A stretch of 64,000 bases of DNA, taken from positions 1-64,000 of the forward strand of contig PNAJ01000143.1 in NCBI GenBank assembly GCA_003170295.1. The letters are read 5' to 3'. The stretch comes from Bryobacterales bacterium. Its GTDB lineage: Bacteria > Acidobacteriota > Terriglobia > Bryobacterales > Bryobacteraceae. Position numbers and translations under genes: made by a program. Positions 16,933 to 25,228 of the stretch are shown in pieces. Within the stretch, counting starts at the first letter, position 1. Each line of letters begins with the position of its first letter. The notes under the pieces are model-generated. The model saw only the letters and a list, made by a program, of their open reading frames with translations, was not told the DNA's origin and searched no databases.

Positions 16933-17543
16933 GACTCACCGGCGGTTATGCCAGCGGGAAAAGCTTCGTCGGGCGCGCGCTCGGCGAAATGGGCTGCCTG
17001 CTGATTCAAGCCGACGAGCTCGGTCATAAAGTGATGGCGAAAGGCGCCGAGGCTTACGACGCGATCGTCGCTGAGTTCGGCGCGGGCATTCTCTCGGCCG
17101 ACGGCTCGATTGACCGGCACAAGCTAGGCGCAATCGTGTTCGCGAACCCGGAGCGTCTAGAGACGCTGAGCGCCATCGTCCATCCACGTGTCCGCGCGCG
17201 CGGACGGCGCATCGAAGAAGCCTTCGCGGCGCGCGAGCCCTGTGGCGTCTGCGTTACCGAAGCTGCGATACTGGTGGAGACGGGAAGCTTTCGCGAATAC
17301 GACCGCCTCATCGTTGCATCCTGCACTGAGGAGCAGCAAGTGGAGCGTGCTGTCCTGCGCGACCATCTCACACGCGAAGAGGTGCTCAACCGGTTACGCC
17401 GGCAAATGCCTCTGGAGCAGAAGGTGAAATACGCTCACTACGTCATCGATACTTCTCAAACCAAGGAACACACTCTCGATCAGACGCGTATGGTTTATGC
17501 GTCCCTAAGGAGCCTGGAGCAACCATGCGATTCCGAACTCTGA
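16920..17543 (+). CDS. coaE: Dephospho-CoA kinase
   Basis: 207 residues. The P-loop GGYASGKS is at about 8-15 and the lid region has EEVLNRLRRQMPLEQKVKYAHYVIDTS near 155-180, as expected for CoaE, which phosphorylates the ribose 3'-OH of dephospho-CoA in the last step of CoA synthesis. The start ATG lies inside folD (13-base overlap) and the end overlaps the next gene by 19 bases, indicating coupled translation. Confidence 0.95.
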   Translation: MLRVGLTGGYASGKSFVGRALGEMGCLLIQADELGHKVMAKGAEAYDAIVAEFGAGILSADGSIDRHKLGAIVFANPERLETLSAIVHPRVRARGRRIEEAFAAREPCGVCVTEAAILVETGSFREYDRLIVASCTEEQQVERAVLRDHLTREEVLNRLRRQMPLEQKVKYAHYVIDTSQTKEHTLDQTRMVYASLRSLEQPCDSEL

Positions 17544-18667
17544 TCCTCGCCGCCGCGATCGTCGGCGGATTCGTCTATTTCACCAACCATCCGTACGCGC
17601 TGCGGCGCGACGCGACCTCCGAACCCGTCGCCAGACCAATCTGGAGCGGCCCCGGCGTAACGCAATCCGCCGGACTCGGCTCCGACGAAGTCAACAGTAT
17701 CGATATTTATAAGATGGCCAGTCCGAGCGTAGCCTACATCACCAGCACCGTCTACCGCCAGACGTTTTTCTATGGACCGCAGGCGCAGAAGGAGTTGGGT
17801 TCCGGATTCATCATCAACCCGAACGGCGAGATTCTCACGAATTTTCACGTCATCAGCGGCAGTCAGCAGGTGCAGGTCACCTTGCCCGATCAGAGCCAGT
17901 ATAAGGCAGCCATTCTGGTGCGGGATCGCGTGAACGATCTGGCGCTGATCAAGATCGAGCCGAAGAAGAAGCTCTCTCACCTCAGTCTGGGCGATTCGGA
18001 CCGTTTGCAAGTGGGCCAAAAAGTCCTCGCCATCGGCAATCCGTTCGGATTTCAAGGCACGCTCACCACCGGCGTGGTCAGCTCGCTCGGCCGCGATATC
18101 GATGCCGAGAATAATCACAAAATGGAAGGCATGATTCAGACCGACGCGTCGATCAACTCCGGCAACAGCGGCGGTCCTTTGCTCGATTCGCAGGGCAGTG
18201 TCGTCGGCATCAATACCGCGATTTACGGACCCAACGGCGGCAGCGTCGGCATCGGATTCGCGCTGCCCATCAATCGCGCCAAAACTTTGCTCGATGATTA
18301 CCGCGCCGGCCGGAAGCAGGCGCGCCTCGGCATTTCCACTTATTACATCGCGGGCGATATCGCACAAGCCTTGGAACTTCCCACCGCGGGAGGATTGCTC
18401 ATCCAGGAAGTCTCGCCCCGTTCCTCGGCGGACGTCGCGGGGCTGCGCGGCGCGCGGCGTGTCGTGCTCATCGGCAATCAGGAGGTCGGAATTGGCGGCG
18501 ACTTCATCACCGCGATCGACGGCAAAAAAGTAACAGAGGTCGACGCAGTGACGCGCACTCTGGCGAAAAAGCATGCCGGCGACATCCTGGATCTGACCGT
18601 CTACCGCGCCGGCCGCACCGTGGATGTGAAGGTTAAACTGGGCGAAGGATCGGAGGATCAACTATGA
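17525..18667 (+). CDS. HtrA/DegP-type serine protease with one PDZ domain
   Basis: 380 residues. An N-terminal hydrophobic segment (about 3-20) acts as signal or anchor. The trypsin-like triad is in NFHVISG (His about 107), RVNDLALIKI (Asp about 138) and NSGNSGGPLLD (Ser about 215). A PDZ domain covers about 270-370 (GGLLIQEVSPRSSADVAGLR, ITAIDGKKV). Members degrade or refold damaged envelope proteins. The start overlaps coaE by 19 bases and the stop shares ATGA with the DUF4242 gene. Only one PDZ domain is present, as in DegS-like forms. Confidence 0.93.
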   Translation: MRFRTLILAAAIVGGFVYFTNHPYALRRDATSEPVARPIWSGPGVTQSAGLGSDEVNSIDIYKMASPSVAYITSTVYRQTFFYGPQAQKELGSGFIINPNGEILTNFHVISGSQQVQVTLPDQSQYKAAILVRDRVNDLALIKIEPKKKLSHLSLGDSDRLQVGQKVLAIGNPFGFQGTLTTGVVSSLGRDIDAENNHKMEGMIQTDASINSGNSGGPLLDSQGSVVGINTAIYGPNGGSVGIGFALPINRAKTLLDDYRAGRKQARLGISTYYIAGDIAQALELPTAGGLLIQEVSPRSSADVAGLRGARRVVLIGNQEVGIGGDFITAIDGKKVTEVDAVTRTLAKKHAGDILDLTVYRAGRTVDVKVKLGEGSEDQL

Positions 18668-18939
18668 AACGATTTTTAATTGAAAGAGACATTCCGAAGG
18701 TTGGATCTCTGGAGCGCGAACAGCTTCGCGAAGCCGCTAAGACGTCCAACGGCGCACTGCGCCAGCTCGGCCCGGATATCCAATGGGTGGAGTCCTTTGT
18801 GGCAGCGGATAAAACATTCTGCGTCTATCTCGCCAAGGATGAGGAGATCATCCGGCGTCACGCCGAGATCAGCGGTTTTCCAGCAACGAAGATCACGGAA
18901 ATCCGCAAGACCATCGATCCGACCACGGAGCGCGGCTGA
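18664..18939 (+). CDS. DUF4242 family small protein (putative nickel-binding)
   Basis: 91 residues with a ferredoxin-like pattern MKRFLIERDIPKVGSL, IQWVESFVAADKTFCVYLAK and HAEISGFPATKITEIRK. This matches DUF4242, whose Streptomyces member SCO4226 binds nickel; the role in bacteria is otherwise unknown. It starts at the ATGA overlap with the protease gene, so it is likely made with it. No signal peptide. Confidence 0.85.
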   Translation: MKRFLIERDIPKVGSLEREQLREAAKTSNGALRQLGPDIQWVESFVAADKTFCVYLAKDEEIIRRHAEISGFPATKITEIRKTIDPTTERG

Positions 18940-18994
18940 CGTTTGGAGCCGCGACCTGCGGGAGCGGTCAGTGCACCAGGTAAGCGTATATACT

Positions 18995-20224
18995 ATGCAA
19001 GTGCGATCGCAGGAAGCTCCCCCGAGCCGCATGTCAGACGAAGGCACTCTCGCTTCCTCAGGCTCACGCCGCGCACTCGCTGGATTCTTCGTCTCCGGAC
19101 TCCTCATCGCCTTTCTCGGCGCGATCCTGCCCTCCTGGCAGTATCATCTTTCCTCGGAATACGGAACCGTGGGACTCTATTTTGTCGGACTGATCGCCGG
19201 AATCCTCGCATCGGTCTGGATCTCTCCGCCGCTGATCGAGAAAAAAGGCATCGGCTGGACGCTCGCGTTCGCGTGCGGAGCGGCGGCTTCGGCTTTGCTC
19301 TATCTCGCCTTCGTCTCGCCTCCGTTTTCGCCGTGGTGGCGCGTGGCTGGAATGGTTTTGATCGGATGCTCGGCCGGCATTCTGCACACCGCGATTTTCA
19401 ACGCCATTTCTCCGATGTACCGGCACGATCCCGGCGCCACCGTGAACCTTGGCGGCATGCTCTTCGGCCTCGGATGCTTCACCGTCGCGCTGCTGGTCTC
19501 CGGCACGTTTTACATTTACAGCGCACCCACGATTCAAGTCTGGATCGCCATCATCCCAGCGCTGTTCGGATGGATGTACCTGCGCACGGGCTTCACCGTG
19601 CAACCAGCGGCGCACGCGCCCTCGCCGCACGCGGTGCTCGCGGAATTGCGCAGCCCTGGAGCCGTTCTCTTCAGCCTGGTGCTGTTCTTTCAATTCGGAA
19701 ATGAGTGGGCCGTCGCGGGCTGGTTGCCTTTGTTCCTCAGCCAGCGCCTTGGAATCAGCCCCGCGACGTCGCTCGGGATGCTGGCGCTGTACTGGTTGTC
19801 GCTCCTGATCGGTCGCATCGTCGCACAGTGGATGATGCCGCGGGTGAAGCATACCCGGTTGCTGATCGTCAGCGTGCTCGGTGCCATGTTCGGATCGGTC
19901 ATCCTGATCGCCACCGACAATCGCTTCGGCGCCATCGCCGGAGTGCTGCTGTTGGGCGGATCCTTCGCCCCGATTTACCCGCTTGTGGTCGAGCGCATCG
20001 GCCACCGCTTTCCGTCCTACCATCCGGGTTTTTACAACGGATTATTTTCCTTCGCGATTGCCGGAGGAATGCTGGCGCCCTGCATGCTGGGCTACTTCGC
20101 GTCGCTGTGGGGCATCTGGGTCGTGATGGGATTGCCGCTTCTCGGCTCAGCCATGGTGTTTCTGCTTCTGATGCTGGTCTGGCTCGAAGCGAGGTTCAAC
20201 ACCGCCGCAAAAATCCCGTCGTAG
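18995..20224 (+). CDS. Major facilitator superfamily transporter
   Basis: About 409 residues from ATG 18995; ATG 19031 is an alternative and neither has a strong ribosome site. About twelve membrane segments are visible, with a central loop near residues 200-220. Motifs such as NGLFSFAIAGGMLAPCMLGY near the end and GGSFAPIYPLVVERIGHRFP fit the fucose-permease-like or sugar-transporter branch of MFS. Substrate unknown. It follows the DUF4242 gene by about 55 bases, and a TATACT at 18990-18995 might be a -10 box of its own promoter. Confidence 0.8.
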   Translation: MQVRSQEAPPSRMSDEGTLASSGSRRALAGFFVSGLLIAFLGAILPSWQYHLSSEYGTVGLYFVGLIAGILASVWISPPLIEKKGIGWTLAFACGAAASALLYLAFVSPPFSPWWRVAGMVLIGCSAGILHTAIFNAISPMYRHDPGATVNLGGMLFGLGCFTVALLVSGTFYIYSAPTIQVWIAIIPALFGWMYLRTGFTVQPAAHAPSPHAVLAELRSPGAVLFSLVLFFQFGNEWAVAGWLPLFLSQRLGISPATSLGMLALYWLSLLIGRIVAQWMMPRVKHTRLLIVSVLGAMFGSVILIATDNRFGAIAGVLLLGGSFAPIYPLVVERIGHRFPSYHPGFYNGLFSFAIAGGMLAPCMLGYFASLWGIWVVMGLPLLGSAMVFLLLMLVWLEARFNTAAKIPS

Positions 20225-20252
20225 CTCCTTAGAGTTCTGAAGTTTTGTGGTT

Positions 20253-20302
20253 TAGTGGGGCGGACCCCCCGGTCCGCGCGGGTCCCCCTGGACCCGCTCT
20301 TA
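20253..20302. repeat. Interspersed palindromic repeat, GGGGCGGAC family
   Basis: TAGTGGGGCGGACCCCCCGG then TCCGCGCGGGTCCCCCTGGA. Two nested hairpins (GCGGACC/GGTCCGC and GCGGGTCC/GGACCCGC) fill the 85-base gap between two convergent genes, where they could also end transcription from both sides. Related units lie at 790-817, 42888-42999 and 53890-53931. Confidence 0.65.
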
Positions 20303-20309
20303 GCACCTA

Positions 20310-21647
20310 TCACCACCGCAAAAACGGCGGGTCCGACCACTCCCAATTTCTCTCCGGATGCAGGTCGACGCTCATTGGCTTGACATTCCACTGGTACACC
20401 GCCTGGGACCATCCCCCGCGCAAATGCATCGCCAGACCGATCAGCGCGCATAAGACGAACGCCGTTCGCACCACCCGCGAAAGTTCTTCCCATCTCACGA
20501 AATAAGGAATCAGAAACAGCACGAACACCGGCGTCAGGTCGGAGAAAAATCGCGGCCCGTAACACATTCCCGCCCACCAGCTTCCCACGTAAGACGACAC
20601 CACGATCCAATGCGCCAGCGTCAACCCGCTCAGCCATTTGTTCAACCGAGTTCCCCACATCCCGCGCACCATGCTCCAAATCGAGAACAAAAACACCGGA
20701 GTATAGATTAACAATCCGCGAGATGGACTGATCAGATTCCCGGCGAGCCCCTCCGCGAACTTCCCCCAGTTGCGCGGATAAAACCCCTCGAGCCGGTTTT
20801 GATAATACGGCGACAGGATCTCGTGGTAGATCGAAAAGTTGTAGGCCAGAAAGATCAAGGCTACCGGCAAAGCAGTCAACAGGTAGCGCAGCAGGTATCG
20901 GCGATACCGCACCGCGACGTAGGCAGTAAACACGATCACAAATAGCGAGTCGGTCGGCCGCACCGTGTACGACAACGCCACCGGAAGCCCGACCCATCCC
21001 GCGAGCGACGGATTTTCCTCCGCCCGCAGCAGCATTAAGATAATAATCGCCAGCAGCAGCATCGATGGAGAATGCTGCCAGAGCGCGCGCCCGCCGACGC
21101 TATACGCCGGAGTCGCCAGCGTGTACAGCAGCGCGAGAAAAATCGCCCTCTTTTCCGGCAGATAGCGCCGCGCGATGAAGTAAATCACTACCGTCGCCAC
21201 TGCCAGCAGAAGCGACGCGACCTCCATTTCGATAATTGGATGCGCCGCGTCGTAGTCGGCATGAAAAAATCCGTCGAGCCGAAAATCCGAGGCGTGAAAA
21301 TGCCGCAGCGCGGGACTCAGCAGGTTCATCACTCCCACCGCCGCGAGCACCAGAGGAGCCGTTAGTATCGTTCCGCCAATGGGATACGAGTTGTACCAAT
21401 GCCCGTCGCAAGCCTCAGGCGGGCCATGCCGCGCGCGCCCATCCGGGCTGACGCATTCGGCCGCATAAAAATCGCTTTCGCGAATCAGTTGCGAGTATTC
21501 ATCCAGATTCGTGTCGCCGTGATTCCACAAACTCATCGCGACATAGACGGTCCAGCGCGAATCGAACGACGTGCCTACGATGCTCAGTCCCGAGAATAGA
21601 TACACGCCCGCCAGCAGCCATGCCGCCACCTTCCAGTCTCTCGTCAC
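20310..21647 (-). CDS. Multi-pass membrane protein, GT-C glycosyltransferase-like
   Basis: 445 residues with about ten to twelve membrane segments. The first extracytoplasmic loop contains FDSRWTVYVAMSLWNHGDTN, where an acidic pair after the first membrane segment recalls dolichyl-phosphate-mannose-type (GT39/GT-C) transferases. A long loop at about 70-130 and a short exported tail (HPERNWEWSDPPFLRW) are present. Such enzymes move sugars from polyprenyl carriers, but no motif is decisive and an unrelated membrane protein cannot be excluded. It is convergent with the MFS gene and divergent from the PBP4-type gene. Confidence 0.6.
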   Translation of the reverse strand: MTRDWKVAAWLLAGVYLFSGLSIVGTSFDSRWTVYVAMSLWNHGDTNLDEYSQLIRESDFYAAECVSPDGRARHGPPEACDGHWYNSYPIGGTILTAPLVLAAVGVMNLLSPALRHFHASDFRLDGFFHADYDAAHPIIEMEVASLLLAVATVVIYFIARRYLPEKRAIFLALLYTLATPAYSVGGRALWQHSPSMLLLAIIILMLLRAEENPSLAGWVGLPVALSYTVRPTDSLFVIVFTAYVAVRYRRYLLRYLLTALPVALIFLAYNFSIYHEILSPYYQNRLEGFYPRNWGKFAEGLAGNLISPSRGLLIYTPVFLFSIWSMVRGMWGTRLNKWLSGLTLAHWIVVSSYVGSWWAGMCYGPRFFSDLTPVFVLFLIPYFVRWEELSRVVRTAFVLCALIGLAMHLRGGWSQAVYQWNVKPMSVDLHPERNWEWSDPPFLRW

Positions 21648-21735
21648 CCCTCAATTATGGTCATTTAAGCCTCCATCAAGGCATGGTTCAATGCATTTTA
21701 AGGTCGTTTAAGGCCTGTTATCATTCATTACGACC

Positions 21736-23151
21736 ATGCGAAGCGTGCTTTTTGTCCTTTTTGCCGCATTCTGCCAGGCCCAACGCCTGGAAAAACTGCT
21801 GGACGCCGGACCGGGAAAGTACTTCGCCGGCATCGAGGTGTTTTCGCTCGATTCGAAGAAGATTCTCTTCAAATCCAACGAAGATAATCTGTTCATGCCG
21901 GCGTCGAACATGAAGGTGTTAACCACCGCGCTCGCACTGCTGCGCCTCGGCCCCGATTACCGTTTCACGACGCGCTTGGTGCGCGAATCTTCAGGAGACT
22001 TGGTGCTCGTCGGCAGCGGCGATCCATCGCTTTCCGGGCGCGTGTATCCGTATAACAAGGAAAGCGGCTCCGGTCCACCTCTGCGGGCCTTGGAAGCACT
22101 CGCCGACCGCGCCGTCGCCTCCGGGCTTACGCGCGTCGAAGGAGATGTAGTCGGCGACGATCGCCTCTATCCATGGGCTCCGTATCCACCCAGTTGGACC
22201 CAGGACGACATCCTTCGCGATTACGGTGCGCCGGTCAGCGCGCTCACGCTCAACGACAACACCATCACCCTTATCATTCATCCCGGCGCGGAGGAGGGCG
22301 ACGCTGCGCAGCTCTCCCTTTCACCCGCGATCGAATACTACGCCATCGATAATCGCATCGTAACCGTTGCAAAAAAGAGTGAACCGCACATTCGAATTTC
22401 GCGAGTCCAGAACTCACGCCAGTTGCTGCTCTGGGGCAGCATTCCTATGGGTCATGCCGCGATTGGGGAAACGCTCTCGGTGGACGATCCCGCGTTGTTC
22501 ACGGCGCAGGCTTTATATGACGCACTGGCGCGCCGCGGCGTCGCGATCACTGGAAAAGCCGTCGCGCGCCATCGCGCCGTCAACGACGACTACAACCCCG
22601 AACCATCGATGGAACTGGCTGTCCGCGTCTCGCCACCTCTGGTCGAACTACTGCAAGTGACGGATAAAACCAGCCAGAATCTGCACGCCGAGCTGATGCT
22701 GCGCGAGGTCGGCCGCGCGACTCGCTACATGGGAACACGCGAAGCGGGGGTCGAAGAGATGGCGACTTTGTTCAAGGAAGCGGGTGCATCGGCGGGAGAT
22801 GCGCGCGTTGAAGACGGCAGCGGCCTGGCGCGCAACGTGATGGTGACGCCGCGCCTAGTGACGAGGATTCTGGCGTATCTGTACCAATCGAAATACAAGG
22901 ATGCGTGGATTTCTCTGTTCCCGGTCGGTGGCGAAGATGGCACGCTGAAAAACCGCCTCTGCTGCACCGTTGACGCGGCGAATATTCACGCTAAAACGGG
23001 TACGCTGAGCCGGGCGATTGCGCTTTCCGGTTATGCGCAGAGCAAGACCCGCGGATGGCTGGCATTCTCGATCATCGTAAACAGTTTTTCCGCGCCGGGG
23101 TCGGACGTGCGCAAATGGATTGATAAAATAGCATTAGAGCTAACGGAGTAA
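21736..23151 (+). CDS. dacB: PBP4-type D-alanyl-D-alanine carboxypeptidase/endopeptidase (S13)
   Basis: 471 residues with a signal peptide (MRSVLFVLFAAFCQA). The three active-site motifs of class C penicillin-binding proteins are present: SNMK (nucleophile Ser about 57), SQN (about 313) and KTG in HAKTGTLSRA (about 420). The insert between the first two motifs has the length usual for DacB. It would trim peptidoglycan cross-links in the periplasm. The 88-base upstream gap contains two copies of an AT-rich motif (21656-21671 and 21696-21716) seen again near 53800. Confidence 0.93.
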   Translation: MRSVLFVLFAAFCQAQRLEKLLDAGPGKYFAGIEVFSLDSKKILFKSNEDNLFMPASNMKVLTTALALLRLGPDYRFTTRLVRESSGDLVLVGSGDPSLSGRVYPYNKESGSGPPLRALEALADRAVASGLTRVEGDVVGDDRLYPWAPYPPSWTQDDILRDYGAPVSALTLNDNTITLIIHPGAEEGDAAQLSLSPAIEYYAIDNRIVTVAKKSEPHIRISRVQNSRQLLLWGSIPMGHAAIGETLSVDDPALFTAQALYDALARRGVAITGKAVARHRAVNDDYNPEPSMELAVRVSPPLVELLQVTDKTSQNLHAELMLREVGRATRYMGTREAGVEEMATLFKEAGASAGDARVEDGSGLARNVMVTPRLVTRILAYLYQSKYKDAWISLFPVGGEDGTLKNRLCCTVDAANIHAKTGTLSRAIALSGYAQSKTRGWLAFSIIVNSFSAPGSDVRKWIDKIALELTE

Positions 23152-23157
23152 AACAAC

Positions 23158-23379
23158 ATGCCCATTTTTGAATACCTGTGCGACGGATGCGGAACCAAGT
23201 TCGAGAAACTGGTCCGCCGAGCGGACGACGCTACGCTGTGCCCGTCATGCGGCGACACTCACGTCACCACGCAATACTCGACCTTCGCGGCGCGGGCGAA
23301 TGGAGTCGCGAAGGAGCCGTCGATGGGATCGTGCCCGTCGGGGATGTGCCAGAATCCGGGGCTGTGCGGTAGGAATTAA
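23158..23379 (+). CDS. FmdB-family zinc-ribbon protein
   Basis: 73 residues. MPIFEYLCDGCGTKFEKLVR and LCPSCGDTHVTTQYS give the two CxxC pairs (about 9-12 and 29-32) of the FmdB/putative regulatory protein family. Two more cysteines occur in the C-terminal tail (SCPSGMCQNPGLC). Its exact role is not known. It begins six bases after dacB and is probably in the same transcript. A long perfect hairpin follows at 23383-23460. Confidence 0.9.
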   Translation: MPIFEYLCDGCGTKFEKLVRRADDATLCPSCGDTHVTTQYSTFAARANGVAKEPSMGSCPSGMCQNPGLCGRN

Positions 23380-23382
23380 GCA

Positions 23383-23460
23383 ATCCCCTCCCTGACGGTC
23401 AGGGTTCGGTGGGGGCTTGCTCCCGTTCCCCAACAGAACCCTGACCGTCAGGGAGGGGAT
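23383..23460. repeat. Long perfect inverted repeat, 25-base arms
   Basis: The arms at 23383-23407 and 23436-23460 are exact reverse complements (left arm begins ATCCCCTCCCTGACGGTCAG) around a 28-base loop that is itself partly palindromic. It directly follows the FmdB gene and precedes the antitoxin-like gene. It could terminate transcription, but its length and its resemblance to the GGTC-containing repeats at 3443 and 15920 suggest a mobile palindrome. Confidence 0.85.
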
Positions 23461-23473
23461 ATCAAATATTGAA

Positions 23474-23650
23474 ATGCCAAGGTTCAAAAACGAAAGCGAC
23501 GAGGCGGACTGGTGGGCTAGCACTCAAGGGCGTGCCTTCGCTGAGGAGAAGTCGAGAGAGGCTCAGGAGAAGGGAATCAAGTTCTCGGGGTCGCCGCTGA
23601 TTGCGCGATTGAAAAAAGAAGTGGTCAATGGCCGCCTGGAGCCCCTATGA
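23474..23650 (+). CDS. Small orphan antitoxin-like protein (CopG/BrnA type)
   Basis: 58 residues from ATG 23474. The start FKNESDEADWWASTQGRAFA resembles the head of CopG/BrnA-like antitoxins, which usually read F-x-x-E-x-E-E-A-x-WW, and the tail holds LIARLKKEVVNGRL. No toxin gene lies beside it on either side. Only 13 bases separate it from the long inverted repeat. Assignment by pattern only. Confidence 0.55.
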   Translation: MPRFKNESDEADWWASTQGRAFAEEKSREAQEKGIKFSGSPLIARLKKEVVNGRLEPL

Positions 23651-23701
23651 GTTGGGGCGATCAACACGCGGGCTGTCGCGTAGTTTCCCATGCGGACGAG
23701 G

Positions 23702-24274
23702 TTATCGGCAGCCGACAGCCGAGTTGTCCTCGGTCATCGCGGAGTCGTAGAGCCCGCTGATCTTTCCCATCATCAGGCCATTGAACCAAAGTTTCGGCGC
23801 CAATAGAGCACCGCTTTCCTGAATCAACCATTGGTCGCGATCCGTCAGCGGCTTGAACCGAACATATGAAATCTTCGCCACGTCGACCTTCGCAAGCGTT
23901 TTGCCTTCAAAAGCGATCGAGTCATCCGAGATCGTCGGTCGTTTCCATTTCAACTGCTCGCCACGCTTCGTAACGATTAGCAAATACTCAGTTCCCCGAG
24001 GGCCTGAGGCTTTCACGTCCGCCCAAGAGCTTCTCCCACTGAAGATTAGGTTATGGACGGCGGCCGTGTGATCGTCGGCGATGCGTAAGACTTCAACGCG
24101 ACTTGCCACACTGGAATCCAAGACCACCTGCTGGGCGTCAAACGAAACCAGACGCCCACGCATGCAGCGACCGTCACGAAGAGCGACCGTATAGCTGCGG
24201 TCTCGTGTAATGGCCTTGAGACTGTCCCAATCCGCAGCGAGCAGCCCGAGTGTAACCAATACCAATGTACTCAT
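23702..24274 (-). CDS. Exported protein of unknown function
   Basis: 190 residues with a short hydrophobic N-terminus (MSTLVLVTLGLLAADW) that may be a signal peptide. The first half contains RDRSYTVALRDGRCMRGRLV, a small-beta-barrel pattern reminiscent of Sm-like or other nucleic-acid-binding folds but also of many exported beta proteins. The second half (VAKISYVRFKPLTDRDQWLI) recalls a repeat of this pattern. The C-terminal end is hydrophobic in part. No catalytic motif. It lies in the accessory island and no partner is evident. Confidence 0.6.
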   Translation of the reverse strand: MSTLVLVTLGLLAADWDSLKAITRDRSYTVALRDGRCMRGRLVSFDAQQVVLDSSVASRVEVLRIADDHTAAVHNLIFSGRSSWADVKASGPRGTEYLLIVTKRGEQLKWKRPTISDDSIAFEGKTLAKVDVAKISYVRFKPLTDRDQWLIQESGALLAPKLWFNGLMMGKISGLYDSAMTEDNSAVGCR

Positions 24275-24279
24275 TGAGC

Positions 24280-24322
24280 CTCTTGTAGGGCGGCCATTTT
24301 TGGGTGTCAGGCGGCTCTTCCC
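24280..24322 (-). repeat. Degraded inverted copy of the REP left half
   Basis: CTTGTAGGGCGGCCATTTTT then GGGTGTCAGGCGGCTCTT resembles the reverse complement of 8344-8372 with several changes. It sits immediately upstream of the start of the exported protein gene at 24274. The region 24323-24531 after it holds no recognisable gene. Confidence 0.5.
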
Positions 24323-24531
24323 TTCAGGTCGTGAAACTCTATTGGCGATAACATCCTTGGCTGACAGGATTTCTGCTAAGCTGTTGATAGATCACTGAGA
24401 GCCGCAATCAAACGAGAACCGCAGCCGCTTTTTGCCGCTGCCGTGCTCGAATGGGCCGCAAACTCAGTCCAATCTTCGGTCGGCGGTGCCGTTATTGCCG
24501 CACTCCTTTCAAAAATGGGAGGACCGTGACC

Positions 24532-24639
24532 ATGAGAATCACAGTCCACCGCAAAGCCAACGGGAGAACAGTTGTGCGCCTGAGCATAGGTTCGCTGCTG
24601 TCTGTCACGTTGGAATTCCCGTCAGGGCGTAAGCCCTAA
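24532..24639 (+). CDS. Possible very small basic protein
   Basis: 35 residues from ATG 24532, preceded by GGGAGGA at 24517-24523, a strong ribosome site at good spacing. The peptide is basic (MRITVHRKANGRTVVRLSIG) with no cysteine. The same frame is open back to ATG 24451, which would add a segment with a CxxC pair (CRYCRTPF) and give 62 residues. No homologue is recognised and it may not be expressed. Confidence 0.3.
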   Translation: MRITVHRKANGRTVVRLSIGSLLSVTLEFPSGRKP

Positions 24640-24647
24640 CAGGCCGT

Positions 24648-24679
24648 ACCGGGGCGAAGGCTTAACACCGCGCCCCGGT
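24648..24679. terminator. Possible bidirectional terminator hairpin
   Basis: ACCGGGGC at 24648-24655 pairs with GCCCCGGT at 24672-24679 around a 16-base loop. It lies between the small forward ORF and the end of the reverse gene at 24689. Only a weak T-rich stretch follows, so activity is uncertain. Confidence 0.35.
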
Positions 24680-24688
24680 GCAAATTGT

Positions 24689-24994
24689 TTACCTGAGCGC
24701 CAGCGCGAGGTCATCACGCTTGCGGATCAGCGCACGCTTCTGCTCTAACAATCCAAGCAGCCCAGAAAAATCGGCATATTTACTGACGGACGCAGGGATA
24801 GGCAGTTCCTTCGGTTCGGTTGAGACTACGAGTGGACGCATGTTCAAGTCGTGATGCCCAAGAAGTTCGGAAAGCCCCTCGCGAAAGCGGTTAAGTTCTT
24901 GGTCGATCAGCAATATCCGCTCATTGACATCGCGATGTTCGCGAAATGCCTGCCCTGTGAGACGATCCTTTTCTTCTTCGCTCATGCCGATCAT
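24689..24994 (-). CDS. Small helical protein of unknown function
   Basis: 101 residues from ATG 24994, chosen because GGAAGGA lies about six bases upstream; the open frame reaches 25033 but would then overlap the divergent gene. It is mostly helical and charged, with two coiled-coil-like stretches, one near 20-40 (ERILLIDQELNRFREGLSEL) and one near 85-100 (KRALIRKRDDLALALR). No membrane segment, cysteine or enzyme motif. Divergent from 25027-25215 with a 32-base gap. Confidence 0.55.
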   Translation of the reverse strand: MIGMSEEEKDRLTGQAFREHRDVNERILLIDQELNRFREGLSELLGHHDLNMRPLVVSTEPKELPIPASVSKYADFSGLLGLLEQKRALIRKRDDLALALR

Positions 24995-25026
24995 TTTACG
25001 TCCTTCCGTGTTACGATGCGAGCAAG

Positions 25027-25215
25027 ATGTCAAAACACACAGCGGAAATGATTGAAGGACCGGAAGCGTTCGAGCGATTCAACAAGACCATGAAAGCCGT
25101 GATCGCAGTGCCGCACTCGGTCATCAAAGAACGCATCGAAAAAGCACGTAAGGAATCTCTAGAGAATCCGAAACGACGCGGACCAAAGCCAAAGATTAAG
25201 CCCAAAGTATCCTAA
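25027..25215 (+). CDS. Small conserved hypothetical protein
   Basis: 62 residues. The core GPEAFERFNKTMKAVIAVPH then SVIKERIEKARKE followed by a Lys/Pro-rich tail (RRGPKPKIKPK) resembles small proteins often seen beside toxin-antitoxin or mobile genes in Cyanobacteria and Acidobacteria. The function is unknown; the basic tail could bind nucleic acid. No ribosome site stands out. It is convergent with the XRE regulator. Confidence 0.65.
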   Translation: MSKHTAEMIEGPEAFERFNKTMKAVIAVPHSVIKERIEKARKESLENPKRRGPKPKIKPKVS

Positions 25216-25228
25216 AGACACCGCGCAA

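Noticed and set aside
23383..23460. CRISPR repeat
   Set aside because: Only one pair of arms, no regularly spaced direct repeats and no cas genes.
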